Below are positions 50,058 through 62,449 of a stretch of 64,000 bases of DNA, one piece after another. The notes under the pieces are model-generated. The model saw only the letters and a list, made by a program, of their open reading frames with translations, was not told the DNA's origin and did no database searches. Every line of letters starts with the position of its first letter. The stretch's first letter is position 1. Made by a program: the position numbers and the translations under genes. Source of the DNA: Rotaria socialis. Lineage: Eukaryota; Rotifera; Eurotatoria; Philodinida; Philodinidae. The stretch covers positions 1 to 64,000 of the forward strand of contig CAJNYU010004017.1 of NCBI GenBank assembly GCA_905331475.1, in the 5' to 3' direction.

Positions 50058-53000
50058 CTTCTATTGATTAGATGTTTGCATATAACGTAGTAGAAAAAAT
50101 ATCAGCGTGTCAAGGTTTTTATTCTACACAATGTAGACGGCAGTGAAAACTAATTAAGAAAGGATTAATCTTTCATTATCGCCGTCTGGTACTATCGTGA
50201 CAAATTTTATACATACACAATAAAAAGGATTCACATATGGAACTAATCATAACCATTTTACACTTGGTTACTAATGTCAACATGTATAGATATGTTTTAT
50301 AGATTAATAAGACAACAGAAGACATGTGAAAAAAAATCTTGCCCAACGAAACTGATATAAGTAATATATGGATCATCGAAGTGTCAAAAAGAAAAAGATC
50401 ACCTTTTCTTTTTGTTTCTCATCATCACTTGTCAAATGGGTAGATGTGACCATGTCTTAGTTCCCTAGACAAACTACAAGAAAAAAAGTAATCAAATTTA
50501 TGACCGCAGAGAAAAGAATGGACCATTGGTCATTGCTAGAGTGTAGCAATTATCGAACTTTTCACTGAAGTATTTCCTTCTTTAGTGTTTCTATCTTAAG
50601 GTTATTCTTCTCTTTGATAAATGTACAACACGACCATTGCTTAAAAGCAGACAAAAAAAGAAAAGAAAAACACATTACTGCAGCAAGATTAAATCTCAAT
50701 ATGACTTTAAAGTGAGATGTTAAACATTTTATAGCTACTATGTTCAATACATATATATTCAAAATATTTAGTCTTACCATTAAACAGCTATCATCTCACT
50801 AAGCTAAATGAACATACCAAGGATTATGACCATCAAAAATAATACAATAACGATGATAGTTATACTAGAAATAAATAAGTATTCAAACATCAATCAACTG
50901 AATAAATTGTGAATAAAATATCGATGACTCTCTTATATAAGTATACTCTATCAAAAGTGTCAAAATAGCAAAGTGAAAAAGTTTTGAATCAATAAATCAC
51001 ACCAACGCAATCAGATTATCACCATATGTTTTGATATCTCATCGTTCGTTTTGAAAGGAGACGATAGTATGTCGCGTTGTTATAACATCTAACCATTAAA
51101 AATTGATGAGATTTCGATAAAACAATTGATTCAATAATTTAATATAAAATATGATATAAGAAATCTAACAATAAAAATGATTTAATCGTTTCTATATTAG
51201 AATAGAAAAGTGAAACAGAAAGAAAACGAGAAATGTCATGGTCAATGAAACTTTCTTTTGCATGAACGTATTCTAAGTACGTAGTTAAGTTAATTGAAAA
51301 AAAAGAAAAAATAATGTTTACCTACTCAATAGGAAAGTTAAATGCATGTCATCATCAATGGGAGAGAAAAAAAGAGATGTTATATTATAACGCTTACTTA
51401 AAAACTCACTCAATTTTTTGACATAGTTCACATCAAATAATTCAACAAACCGACCGAGAAGAATAAAAAAAAGAAAGAAGAAAAATGGCTTGACTCGTGG
51501 CAAGTGACATCGCCGATTGTATATATGTATGTGTACGTGTGTGTTATGTATGTGTATCATATAGCTATAGAAAACAAAACATTACATAAGATGATGTAAA
51601 GCTGACAAACCATCTACATGATTATCAGAGCACAACGATTAATACGGATCGTTTCCTATACAGATGCATAATCCTAATTAGATAACTGTACGATGTGTAT
51701 ATGTATGTTTTGCAAATATAGATAAGAGATATGACTAAAAACAAGCTGCCTGTCGTCATAGCTATCGTCGCTCACATCTATTTACTTGTCAATTGATTAA
51801 CAAGAAAAAAGCACTAGAAACATTACTAGTTTATAGTTCAAAGTATCCGCTAGAGTAGCCACTTTGCTTCTTAGACTTCTTTATTTTTCCCGTTTACCTG
51901 CATGTAGTAATAATGATAGCTAATATGAAGAGACTGTTGTCTCGATTGGCCAATTTTGAGAGTACGTCCAAATAATGTACACAATGAAAACATTTCGTTG
52001 TGGTCTAATCGCTAATATATGGCGCAATTTGTATGAAGTAGAACGAGTGAACAATCAATTTCAAACTATCATCTATTGACAGGTAGGAGAAAGAGAGAGA
52101 GAGAACGGCCAATTCTTCTTCGTTTTAGTGATCATCCATCGTTTCTATCTAGCCGCGAGACATACATATGTCGATGTGAATGACTGAACGTGAGAATATG
52201 TGTACTTTGAACGGTGCTTGTTTTTAGTATTCTTGATTTTGATCGAAATAGAAAAAGGAAAATAATCTGCACGAGAAAACATTCTTTGGAATCATACTAA
52301 TTCAAAACTATGATTAGCAGTAAATCAAGGAATTTTCTTTGTTCTAAAAAAAAAGAAGACTACCAATTCTATCCATACGAGTAAACTAACCTTCATCTCT
52401 CGTCGAGGTGTATTCTCAAGTATAAAAAAAAAACTAAGTAAACTGTTGACGTCATTTTGCGAAATTTCTTTCATCGATCTTCTTTTCTTTTCACATGATG
52501 GATCAGTTTGTCTTAGTTCAATGTCTATTATCACACGCACATGCATCTGTTCATTTATTGACGGGACATGTACATGTATAAAGACTGTCAAAAGGTTAAA
52601 ATCTACTTTCCTCAAACATCATTATTGACTGAAAGAAAAAAGTCATCTATGTAATAACTTTGAATAATATTTCACCTAATCTGATCATCACTGATTCTAT
52701 CACTGACAACGATTGTTGACCTTACTTACATATGAACGTGTATATGCGAACTGCTATCAAACTTCTGTATCCATTCGATTAACATTTATCTTTGTCTATT
52801 CGCTTATCCATTCAAGTGCATGAGACAATTCAATCCAATATGTTTGTTGAGATTTATTAATTTAGATCCTTTGTCATGCCTTTCGATTCCAGAGATGGAT
52901 AATACTATTAATACAGTCTGTTTGTTGGTGCTCCATCTAAAATAATAGTGACCTTTCACCATAAAAGATCATTTTCTTAGATTGTGCTTTATCTCAATAG

Positions 53001-54559
53001 AACTCTATGTTATTCGTAGATCGTAAATTTTATTTGAAGAACTTATGTGAACATTTTTTTAAATACTTATAGATTAATGTTTTATTTAATAAGGTATATA
53101 GGATTTATAAATTTATAAAAATGTATTGTTTTTTCTGATAATAGATGAATACAACTAAAGTATTAAGGTCAATGCGATAATTGTTGGTGTTTGTCATTCT
53201 ATTATCTAATTATGTAACAAGAGTTGTCAGCTGTTTTGAATGCTATTTTCTTTCATGACATATGCAATGTCTGTTACTGATTATTTAGATAACTAGAGTA
53301 GAAAAATATCCTACATACAACGACGTACGTTTAAAGTGGATAGCCATATATCAGTCAATCAAAAATGTTTACAGAGCGTATATTAACAATGCATTAGCAG
53401 TAGGGACTAATCGTTAGAATAGAGAAATATATAGAACTCAGTGGTATATCCGTACCAATATCAAGAATCCCTGTTATTGTTGTGTTTTTGTGTTGATTCG
53501 AGCTAGTTTCATATGAAGATTCAATTTAAAGAATATGTTTTCTGTCATCAGTCTAATGAGAAAACGTGCAGCGAGGCTGATGAAAGCGATCTTTTCAACT
53601 GTATTACTAGCTTTTCACTGTAAGACATAATTGTGGAAAGAGAATTCAACAAAGAAAATTTCAATAAAAATTTGAAAATATACTGAATCTATTCGTCAGC
53701 ATTATAGAACGAAATTTTCATCTTAGAGATTTTTTTGAACAATTTTTTACTAATTTTTGAAATCTATCATACCAAACCATAGAAACTTTCGAGATTCTAT
53801 AGAAAAACACAATGACTAAAGTTAGCTATGGATGATGCTCGTCAAGATATTTTCTTTATAGAAATCAACAATTTTTTAGTCGCCACTTTTCAGTTCTAAT
53901 AAAAATATGCGCATTTTTTTAAATTTGAACTGTCTAAAACGACATGATATGGCATCGTACAGTGACTATGATAGTGATCCAGAGTATATTTTTCGCGTCT
54001 TCGCTATTCTATTTTTAAGCATTAGTGACGAAAAGTTTTATTACTTATCAGGTACAAACAATTGAACAAAACTAATATTCACTGATCTAAACTGTTGTGT
54101 TTATTAAAACAGATTAATTGAGTGTACTAGTATATTCTGATGTTTCTGACTAATTATATAACTTGAGTAAGTTGTATTACTTCTACGACGATAATAGAAC
54201 TCATTTAACTGGAAAGTTAACATTACAAAAGTGCTTTCATGGAAGTTTCTTCAATGAAACAAAAGACAGATTCGTAAAATCTATACTGATTGGTGTTTCG
54301 ATGATCAGTTAAAAAGAATGGAAAGCAAGAAAAACGTTTTTTTTCTATATTTGTGCTTGTAATAAATTATATCAGTTGGATAGTTCAGACATTGAATTCA
54401 TAGCTGATATTTTTAGTATTTTATAAAACTATTTCAAATGAGATAATATTGATAAAATATTGGCAATGTGATCAATTCAATAATTATAATTTCTGTTTTC
54501 TTTTATATTTAGTCATCAAAGAGTATGAATTACAAATTTATAATTGATAGTAAACGAAT
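50058..54559. other. Gene-free AT-rich region upstream of the KASH gene
   Basis: About 4.5 kb with only short chance frames (e.g. 51318-51560, 52325-52615) that lack ATG starts or family features. It includes the probable promoter of the KASH gene on its left side and the 3' flank of the peptide gene on its right. Confidence 0.45.
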
Positions 54560-54565
54560 TTTATT
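54560..54565 (-). terminator. Poly(A) signal of the peptide precursor gene
   Basis: AATAAA on the minus strand about 25 bases beyond the stop codon at 54590. Confidence 0.6.
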
Positions 54566-54589
54566 GATCATTTACAGCCAGAGTTGTTC

Positions 54590-54892
54590 TCATGTCGTGT
54601 CAAATGGATAACATTTTCGTAGGTTTCGTTTTGAGAAATGTTGACTATGTTCATGCAGTTGATTTTCATCGGACGGATATTCATTGACACTTCGTTTTAA
54701 TAATGTTTTGAAGCAAATTTTTGGCCAAAGAACACTTCTAACATCGAGTTTGTTATGTAATAATACATCGCCATCATTAATCAATTGATCTTCTAATTCA
54801 AAGTCTTGATTTAAATCACGACCAAAAGTTGAATGAAATATTATGAATAGAAGTATAGAAAAGAATAGTTTTTTGTTTGCCATAGATTTCAT
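54590..54892 (-). CDS. Putative secreted (neuro)peptide precursor
   Basis: One exon of 100 codons. The product starts with a classic signal peptide: a short basic N-terminus, a hydrophobic core LFFSILLFIIFHSTFG and a likely cleavage after Gly24. It then has an acidic spacer (about 25-50) and two dibasic processing sites, Lys66-Arg67 and Lys88-Arg89. These would release a segment ending WPKICFKTLL (one Trp, one Cys), a 20-residue acidic/His-rich spacer peptide, and the C-terminal 11-mer NLRKCYPFDTT. The two predicted peptides each carry a single cysteine, so an inter-peptide disulfide is conceivable. The open frame extends to 54967, but a TATA box (54951-54959) lies inside that extension, so the ATG at 54892 is the better start. 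The family is not recognised; the WPKICFKT segment only faintly recalls somatostatin/allatostatin-C-type peptides. Confidence 0.68.
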   Translation of the reverse strand: MKSMANKKLFFSILLFIIFHSTFGRDLNQDFELEDQLINDGDVLLHNKLDVRSVLWPKICFKTLLKRSVNEYPSDENQLHEHSQHFSKRNLRKCYPFDTT

Positions 54893-54950
54893 ATCGATAT
54901 TGGCTGAAGTGTGAATTAACATGAAATGAGAAAACAAGTTCTTGTTTCTT

Positions 54951-54959
54951 CCTTTTATA
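54951..54959 (-). promoter_or_regulatory. TATA box of the peptide precursor gene
   Basis: TATAAAAGG on the minus strand, about 60 bases upstream of the chosen ATG. This leaves room for a transcription start about 30 bases downstream and a short 5'UTR. Confidence 0.6.
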
Positions 54960-54965
54960 CTCATC

Positions 54966-55164
54966 ATTACTTATTTGGTTTCATCATATTCATCTGTGCC
55001 TTTCTCATATATTTGAGATTCACCAATGAATAATTACAGAAACGAGTGGAACTAATCTATTTGTAAAAAGCCAAATGACCGCGCGAAACCTGCGTAGGCA
55101 TAGTTATATTGAATGTAAGAACCAGAATATTATATTTTTTTATTTTGTACCTTTATATGAGGCA
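54966..55164. other. Upstream flank of the peptide gene
   Basis: Promoter flank, AT-rich. No further motif recognised. Confidence 0.4.
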
Positions 55165-55379
55165 CAGGGGCGTAAGTAGGCCTCTAAGACACGGGGTGGG
55201 GCGCAAGAGAGCGTCGGTCCCCAATATCGAAAAAATAGCCTCAAAATCTCAAAACACGGGGATGTGACGTTTTATTTTCTATTGGAAAGACCAAAACAGG
55301 GGGGCCTCGCGGCGGCCGGGGGGGGGGGGGGGGGGCCCCGCCCCCCACTTCCCCCCCCCCCCCCATATTTACGCTTCTG
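55165..55379. mobile_element. hAT-type MITE containing G/C homopolymer runs
   Basis: Inverted ends caggggcgtaagtagg (55165) and, reverse-complemented, cagaagcgtaaatatgg (ending 55379). Flanking 8-mers atgaggca (55157-55164) and atgagacg (55380-55387) match at six of eight positions. The interior holds 18 G (55318-55335) and 14 C (55351-55364) around a GC-rich palindromic patch, very unlike the AT-rich surroundings. The Pro/Gly-rich frame across it is an artefact of these runs. Confidence 0.6.
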
Positions 55380-55387
55380 ATGAGACG

Positions 55388-56852
55388 TAATACTTGGAAC
55401 GATTGCTCAAATGTTATGGCAAGTTTACATGCATTTATGTACATAGAGAAATATTGTATTTTAATTTATTTTTGTTAGTTATTTATATGAAGAGTCATTT
55501 TTGTTAATGATTTTGTTTAAGAGCTTTTCAGATTCTTGATTGAAAAAATGTAAATATGAAGAGAAGCCACATGATCAAATGATGTGTTACTGCTGTTATT
55601 CGTCAAGCTATACAAAATGTAACAAGTAAAGTATTAATGAAACATTGTTAGGCTTGAAAAATATGATACATGAAAAGTGTATGGATGCCTTCTTACGTCA
55701 AACAAGTAATAACATCGAGAGAATATGAATGAAGACGTTCAAGTAATTTTGCACTTTTTATATTTAACATCTCTACTTTTCTTTCTATGTGTCATCAAAA
55801 AACAGCTGCTGTGCATTTTCCGACATACTAATTGATATCTATCGACTTGCCATTATCTATGCTATGCATCAGAATAATCACTCGTTAACAAGTCATACTC
55901 ATTAATCTAGCTAGCATTAATTCAGTAATGTCAAACATTTCTATAATAATATTATTGTCTACTTGTTAATAATAATATTGCATAATCGTTATCATCAATA
56001 GTTAGAAAATGCCACTAAATTTCAACGATAGAATCTATAGTACTTTTATTTGTCATTTGACGGACTGGAAGCAACTATGATCTAATTTAAAAATTGATTC
56101 AGTATTTGCAACATATGAAATATTAACTATCATATTAACAGTAGTCCAATTTTGATCAAATCCAATAATTTCTCATACTTGTTATATATTTATATTTGAC
56201 AACTTAGAAATGGGGCGACAAAGTCGATATTCATCATTGACATCTTTTTTCTTCCTTCACAAAAGGATTTCCCTGAGCATGCACTGCTGTAGAGTTAATC
56301 TTAAATTTGCCACAGGCTCCCTGAGTTGTTCTATTAGCAAGCTCTGTAAACATCAAAATCTTGAAAAGTAAACATTCTAGAGAAGAATTCATGTCTTCCC
56401 TCGTTGTTTTATTGAATATGATTTTTTTCGACTTCAAATTAAATCCTAAAGTAGAAAGAGAAATATCAACTTGCATGTAGTTCATCATCTACGAGAATCT
56501 GAAGAAGCAATCAATGTGAATACATTTAGAATTTGTTTTCTTTTAAATAAAGAACCAGCAATTAATAAAAATATTCCTGAAAGAGCATTTATAACGATTG
56601 GCTTTATTTGTCTTTATGTGTACAAAACAAAACAAATACATTGAATCTGTAAAGTTGGAAACATACCAATAAATTTCATGAAAATAAATATGCATATCTA
56701 GCAAGTTCGACTATATATTAAAGTCAACTTAATCCCAAAGAATAAGCTGAAAATCTAAACTTTAGGATTCAAAGGTTTTTCGTTTCTACATACAGACTAT
56801 TTCCGACTTGTCATATGTCACTAGATGGTTACAATCAGACAAAAAACTTTAA
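55388..56852. other. Gene-free AT-rich region
   Basis: No supported feature. The short frame at 56234-56488 has no recognisable family. Confidence 0.4.
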
Positions 56853-56861
56853 CTTGGAAAT
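56853..56861. repeat. 9-bp target-site duplication (left) of the foldback element
   Basis: cttggaaat, repeated exactly at 57258-57266. Confidence 0.75.
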
Positions 56862-57257
56862 ATCAGTGTGAAGCTTGCACGACGGAGCTTGCACGACGGA
56901 GCTAGCACGATGAAACAGAGATTCAGCTATAAGTCTTCTCAGAAGTATTGCCGGTCCATAAAAACCAGACCATTCGGCGCGGAATTTAATTCTGGATCGG
57001 ATGGTGATACTTTTATTCCCCATCAATACTTTGAGAAAATTCTATCCGGTTTTTCTTGTCCTATTTAGAAGAAAACAAAGGTGTAGGTAAAATTTCTTGC
57101 TAAGTATTGCTGGGGAATAAAAGTATCACCATCCGATCCAGAATTAAATTCTGCATCGAATGGTCTGGTTTTTATGGACCGGCAATACTTCTGAGAAGAC
57201 TTATAGTTGAATCTCTGTTTCATCGTGCTAGCTCCGTCGTGCTAGCTTCACACTGAT
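56862..57257. mobile_element. 396-bp foldback element (Mutator-like MITE)
   Basis: Nearly the whole element is two inverted arms of about 150-170 bp, starting atcagtgtgaagct on each strand and running through gaaacagagattca, tcttctcagaagtattgccg and ttctggatcggatggtgata, with a loop of about 60 bp. The left arm has an extra copy of a short gcttgcacgacgga repeat. It is flanked by an exact 9-bp duplication cttggaaat. Long terminal inverted repeats with 9-bp duplications are the hallmark of Mutator-like elements. The two overlapping short frames here (56835-57026, 56868-57068) are the arms read on each strand. If transcribed it would form a long hairpin RNA. Confidence 0.8.
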
Positions 57258-57266
57258 CTTGGAAAT
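57258..57266. repeat. 9-bp target-site duplication (right) of the foldback element
   Basis: cttggaaat, identical to 56853-56861. Confidence 0.75.
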
Positions 57267-59493
57267 ATAGTTCATTTCGGATTGGTTCACCTTCACCATA
57301 AGAAAACAAATTCTGTATCGAACGGCATTAACTGATTGTAACGATAAATAAGACTCTGTTGGGGGCTATATCGTAATGACAAACTGGATCGAGGTGGAGT
57401 AGCTTACCGCCACTCATGGCAAGGATGTTTATTCGCTTCTTCACATATCCAGAGTGTAACAACTTCATACATAGCACACGTATATCTAGGATGCCTTTAT
57501 TGTGCTTTTTTCACATGCAATATGTGTTATTCAAGAGGTTCTTGTATAGAATTGCAAAAAAATTTATGCGCTATCATAATACGTAGGAATATTTGAATTT
57601 ATAAAAATAATATATAAAAAATAATGAACACAACATTCGATGCAATTTGGTGTTCTCTTTCATACGAGATTATATTTACATTAACTCACCTCCCTGATAT
57701 GACCAATTCGTCCCATAGGCTGGGGTCCTGCTTTCTGAGTCAGATTAATCGTATGGAGAAATGTTTTTTATCGATATTGGAGACTTACTTTCAATACTAT
57801 CAAACCGTAGCCCATTGACTACACTATTAATGCTAAAAGAAGATTTGTTACAGTTCGTATCGTTCTTGAGAAAATGAAAATTTATTGAAAATTATCAGTA
57901 GACAAAAAAACCCGACCCGTCTTAACTTACTTTGAGTGCATATATCTTCTGAATGAAGCATCCATTCGAGCTGCAATTTTCAGTTTCTTCCTTATTTTGT
58001 TGGGTCTACCTACTATAAAAATATAAACCAAATCGGTGAGATCGATTGAGCAACGTTTTGCTGTAATTGGTCGTGAGTTACGTGTAATGACTGCTAGGGT
58101 GTGCAGTGTTAGCGTAGGACAATGAGATGCGAAGGGGGGTAGAGTGTGGAGTAGACTGGAGCGGGATGAATTTATCGTTGGTGAACATCCATCTTCCACC
58201 TAGGATCAACATTGGCATGCCAATACAGACCCGCATATGTATCTTGGCAACTAATGGGACTTTTCGAAATTCTCGAGTTCAATCTTGTTTGAATGGAAGA
58301 ATCTATACCCTGGAATTTATTCATGGTTCATAAAATTCAATTTTATATGACTGCTCATCGACAAGAATCGAACTCCAGAATATCAGAAAATCAATTAGAG
58401 CTTCAGATATTTCGCCTCCAAAAATCTGTAGTCAAGCTTTGTATAAAGTGGCTATTTTCATAAAGTAGCCTTTTTTGATTGCATATAAACCATTTGAAAT
58501 TATGCCTCTTACTCTTAGTTATGATCTTACTTTTCAATCTAATGTCAAGATGGTGAAGGTACCAAAGTTTCTTGTAGATGATGAGGCGCTCAGGATTCTA
58601 AACCTACATTCCTCCCTTAGTAAAACCTGTTACATTCTATAAATGATTACAAAATGTTACAAACATTACCGTTGTAGTATGTTTTTCTTATACTATATGT
58701 GATACCATGGCTTCGTTGTGTTAGGTCGACTATTTTTCTAATCGGACATCTTCATCAACAACATACCATTGTTAACCCCTATGTCCTTGCCTTAATCTCA
58801 AAATATTGTGATGCCATATCTTCATATACGTATAGAGCCCCCAGTAGATCGTTAGACAAAAAGAATTTGAACATCTCTATTATTCTCCAATCGCATGGCC
58901 TATATTTTTTCTGAGAGTAGAGGACAAGCTGAACTTTTTATTCATGAAGTAACAGTTCACTCACTATACCACGGGTCAGTTTTGATGAGACTTCACTAGT
59001 CATCCACATATAGCTCTTCAATAGTACCATTTTGTTAAAAATCAAGTGAATTGATAACTTCACCTTTTTTCCCCCTTCTTGTTTTCCTGGACAATGAAGA
59101 AACCTTTCGATTATATCTTATATGAACGTAAAAAAAAGTCGTTAGACAATGAACAGCTGTTTCGAAATTTGTTTTCGGAAATTTTGGTTTTAAAATATTG
59201 ACATCACTTTTTTAAAAGTACATTTTTGAGTATCACTGCTCTTTTTATTCTTTGGTCGCACGACTGCAGTACATCAATGGATTAGTTAAAAGTATTCTTT
59301 TTGGACATTGAAGATCCTTATGATTGTTATCCTGACATGTAGCAGCCTGCATTGTAAGATGTTGTTTGTGCCATGAACTTCATCATTCGAAAATAATTGT
59401 TATTAGATTCAAACAACGATTTGACATGCTTTTGTTTCTTTTTCATGATCCCTTCGATGGCTGACGTTCCCACTAATCCAAATGGCATATCAT
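57267..59493. other. Gene-free region between transposons
   Basis: A patch of slightly higher GC at 58060-58210 contains overlapping short frames on both strands without recognisable products. This may be old decayed element sequence. Otherwise AT-rich with nothing supported. Confidence 0.4.
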
Positions 59494-60301
59494 CAAGGGG
59501 GAAACAGCGGATTTAAATCAGCTAAAAGTCAAAATGAAATCAGATAAATCAGTCTAACTCATTTTAAATCAGATAAATCAGTTTAACTCAATTTAAATCA
59601 GATAAATCACTCTAAGTCATCTTAAATCAGTAGTTTTAATCGAAAAAAATTCGTTTAAGGCCTCAAACTATAATGAAACTTGATATTGGTACTAAAGTTA
59701 AAGTCATTGCATATCATATTATTTTAGCGTCTTACAAAGTGTAACGTCTAGTTTGACGAGCACATCAGCTATAGAATAAAAACCTAACCTGGTTTTATTC
59801 CCTCTTCATATTTTTCTCTCTCACCTATTTTATACCTATCTGATCAGTTCTTATTGATGCGCCTTATTTTTCTCTTTCACCTTTTTTCTATACCTTCTCT
59901 CTAATGACTAGAGTGATTAGGCTTCTTTCTCGTAGACCTGTGGGTTTTAAACCATAAAATAGGTAGACAAAGCACAGGCGTGACTAACTCGTTCTCTTTC
60001 GTGGTGAAGGTATAAAAGCTTTAATAAAACACAGGAAAAATATCCTGGCGTGGTCTCTTCTGAATAAACATTCTCCTTGATCAATCTCAGTGTTCTAATC
60101 AGTAACACACAACTCGTTACACAACGTAGAATATATTTCTTCTTTCTCGATTACGGTGGAGGACATCTGATTCGATTAAAATATAATTCTGCTCTTGTCA
60201 TGCGTCTAACTGAAAACAAATGGTCGAGAATGTTTTCATCATCTTTCTCTTCTATCGCTCTTTAGATTAATTATTTTCACGTAGCCGTGGTTTGGCTATA
60301 G

Positions 60302-60475
60302 GATATCGTTTATTTGCTTATTGGAGAAGATTTCTATAATAAGTTGCCCACTGTGGTTGAATCCACGAACGTTAATACTAGTACACTTTCAGTGAATATT
60401 CTCGATTTACGACACAATCAGTTTTATAACTTTATTGCACTTCATTATGAGCTTAATCCAAGCAAAAATTCTTAA
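60302..60475 (+). pseudogene. Exon-like decayed frame 1 in the TIR element
   Basis: It begins directly after an acceptor-like ctatag and reads 57 codons (DIVYLLIGEDFYNKLPTVVE... to ALHYELNPSKNS) before TAA. Composition is that of normal protein, unlike the AT-rich chance frames around it. No family recognised. It may be part of a transposase or of a captured host gene. Confidence 0.4.
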
Positions 60476-60538
60476 GCTACAACTTATATGCGACGTCAGT
60501 ATTTTTGTGAATTGTAATGATCCAACTGAATTTTACAG

Positions 60539-60724
60539 TATAGTGGCGAAAATTTGAATGAATTGGAGAATAAAGCTTCTTTGCTAATAAAGGATGGAAA
60601 TTGTATCGTTTTAGCTGGCATTACAGCCGCATTCAAAACGTTGAAGAAGCTAGAAGAAGATGTGGAAAAGGTCAAGAATAATAATTTTAGTTCGTTTACA
60701 CAATCAAATATACCTACACTCTGA
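60539..60724 (+). pseudogene. Exon-like decayed frame 2 in the TIR element
   Basis: It begins after a good acceptor (ttttacag) and reads YSGENLNELENKASLLIKDG followed by a leucine/lysine-rich helical stretch (AAFKTLKKLEEDVEKVK). The frame closes only inside the nested MITE at 60715, so the original exon was interrupted by that insertion. Family not recognised. Confidence 0.4.
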
Positions 60725-60967
60725 AAAAAGGTTCTTTCCGTGTCCCCGAAAGAAGAACCTTTTGAGGTGCTATGGAAAGCCTCAAAAGACTTTTTACCAA
60801 ACCTCAAGGGTTTGCAGTTTCTTGCAAAGCCTTTTTAAGTTCTGATGATTGGTGGGAAACGTTTTTCGACTTTTTGTAAAACCTTCAAAAAGGTTCTGCC
60901 CGTGTGTCCTGGCAAAGAACCTTTTTAGGTTTCCTACTCTTTGCTGAACTGATTTTTTTAGAATGTA
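60715..60967. mobile_element. 253-bp TA-flanked MITE (Tc1/mariner-like)
   Basis: Inverted ends tacactctgaaaaaa (60715-60729) and tttttttagaatgta (60953-60967), with TA at both borders, the target of Tc1/mariner elements. The interior contains repeated aaggttct/aaccttttt blocks in both orientations. It sits inside the 3.1-kb element and breaks an exon-like frame. Confidence 0.55.
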
Positions 60968-61002
60968 TTGTTAATCAAGCAAAATCTACAGAGCAACGTT
61001 GA

Positions 61003-61284
61003 ACTCATTTAATTACAATCATTCGTCAATGGTACAGTAATGATCGAGCTGAATTTAATTTGAAGAGTGATAGTATATTGGAAGAAAGTGTTAACTATCA
61101 GATTGAATTTAGAAATGAAAGGAATGACCACCAGTCAGCATTTATTATGCATCGATGTGAAAGTCTGTGGGGTATTCTATTTCAAACTGAATGGAAAATA
61201 GAAAAAGACACCTTGACTTTTCAGAACCACGAGGGTTTAGGGGGTCCAAATAAAGCACAACACTTCCGTCATCGAATAAACTGA
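61003..61284 (+). pseudogene. Exon-like decayed frame 3 in the TIR element
   Basis: Right after a stop at 61000-61002, the same frame continues with protein-like sequence (THLITIIRQWYSNDRAEF, then ESVNYQIEFRNERNDHQSAF) to 61284. The upstream part before the stop (AKSTEQR) reads on in the same frame, so the TGA is likely a degenerated codon. No family recognised. Confidence 0.35.
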
Positions 61285-62449
61285 AGGGACCTTCCTCCCA
61301 TGATAAACTGCCTATATTCTTTACTCTTCCCAACAAGATGACTATAAACTAAGCAAAACACTATTTCAACCGAATTCAAGCTAATTTCCCCCTAGTCACC
61401 CCATCCCAAAGAAAAAAAACATCCCTATTGGTGGATATACACATGTATGAATTCAGGTTTGAAGTGAATTATTCTAAAAATCCCCTAATTCCTCATTTGT
61501 TTTTGAAATTAAGTGCTGTTTTTTCTTTCAAATTCAGATTGAATCATATACCCCATTGCATGCTGTTTATTTCCCGTTGAGCTGAATAGTCGTATCAAAT
61601 ATATGCAAAAACAGGCTCCAAACTGGTATTTTGTGAAACTCACATATATTTTGGAAGAAAATGGTGAATGCAAGTTTTACGGCGAAGTTTTTTCTGCTCC
61701 CTTCTCTCCCCATTACAGATCTTAGCAACGATGGGTACCATTACAGGCAGTACTCCATTATAGACAGCCCCCTATTATAGACACCTCCCCCTCCTCCGCA
61801 TTACAGCCCGTAAGCAAATAGGAAATTTCTTAGTTGTAGATTTTACGAAAAATATATAAATTTTGATGAAAAAGTTCTCATTTAATCTATTTTCATTAGC
61901 TCAATAAGTTTAAGGGATATATGTGAGTTCCATACTTTAGCCCCAAAGAAACTGCATTAGTAAGCTTTTTCAAAAACGAGGCCCATATTGTCGTCTAATC
62001 GATTGAAAAGGGTTCAACAAACTGCATGATCTTTTCTGTATGTTTTGTATAAATATTATATTACTATTACAAGAACAGAGAACAGTGTCTCGATTTAAGC
62101 AATTATTTTAGATAATGAACCAGCGTGTGTGCCATCTCGAATTAATAATAAATGCATTTGATCAAAACAAAATACTTCATGTGCGTAAAAGCCGATATAT
62201 AACAATATATCTATATGGGTATATTGTAGTGCGAAAATACTTGCTACAAACAAAGCTACCATAAAATAATAAGTATCCTTATTCTTTTCTATTTTAATTA
62301 ACTATTTCATCAGAGAGTTTATCAAGGGTCCTTAATTCAATATATGAAACAATCTGAATAAAACAAATATAAATTCTTTAGATCTCAGCCATATATCGTA
62401 TAAAAGCTGAAAACTGCAATAAATTGAAAATTCTCACTGAGAAAGAGAA
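61285..62449. other. Right interior of the 3.1-kb element
   Basis: No coding frame supported. A short pyrimidine-rich patch with repeats of attatagaca (61757-61785) is present, then AT-rich sequence up to the subterminal tttaaatca array. Confidence 0.4.

Noticed and set aside
52325-52615. 96-codon minus-strand frame
   Set aside because: Starts at TTG, ends in a Phe-rich tract, no domain or splice context.
56835-57068. Two frames on opposite strands
   Set aside because: Both are the left arm of the 396-bp foldback element.
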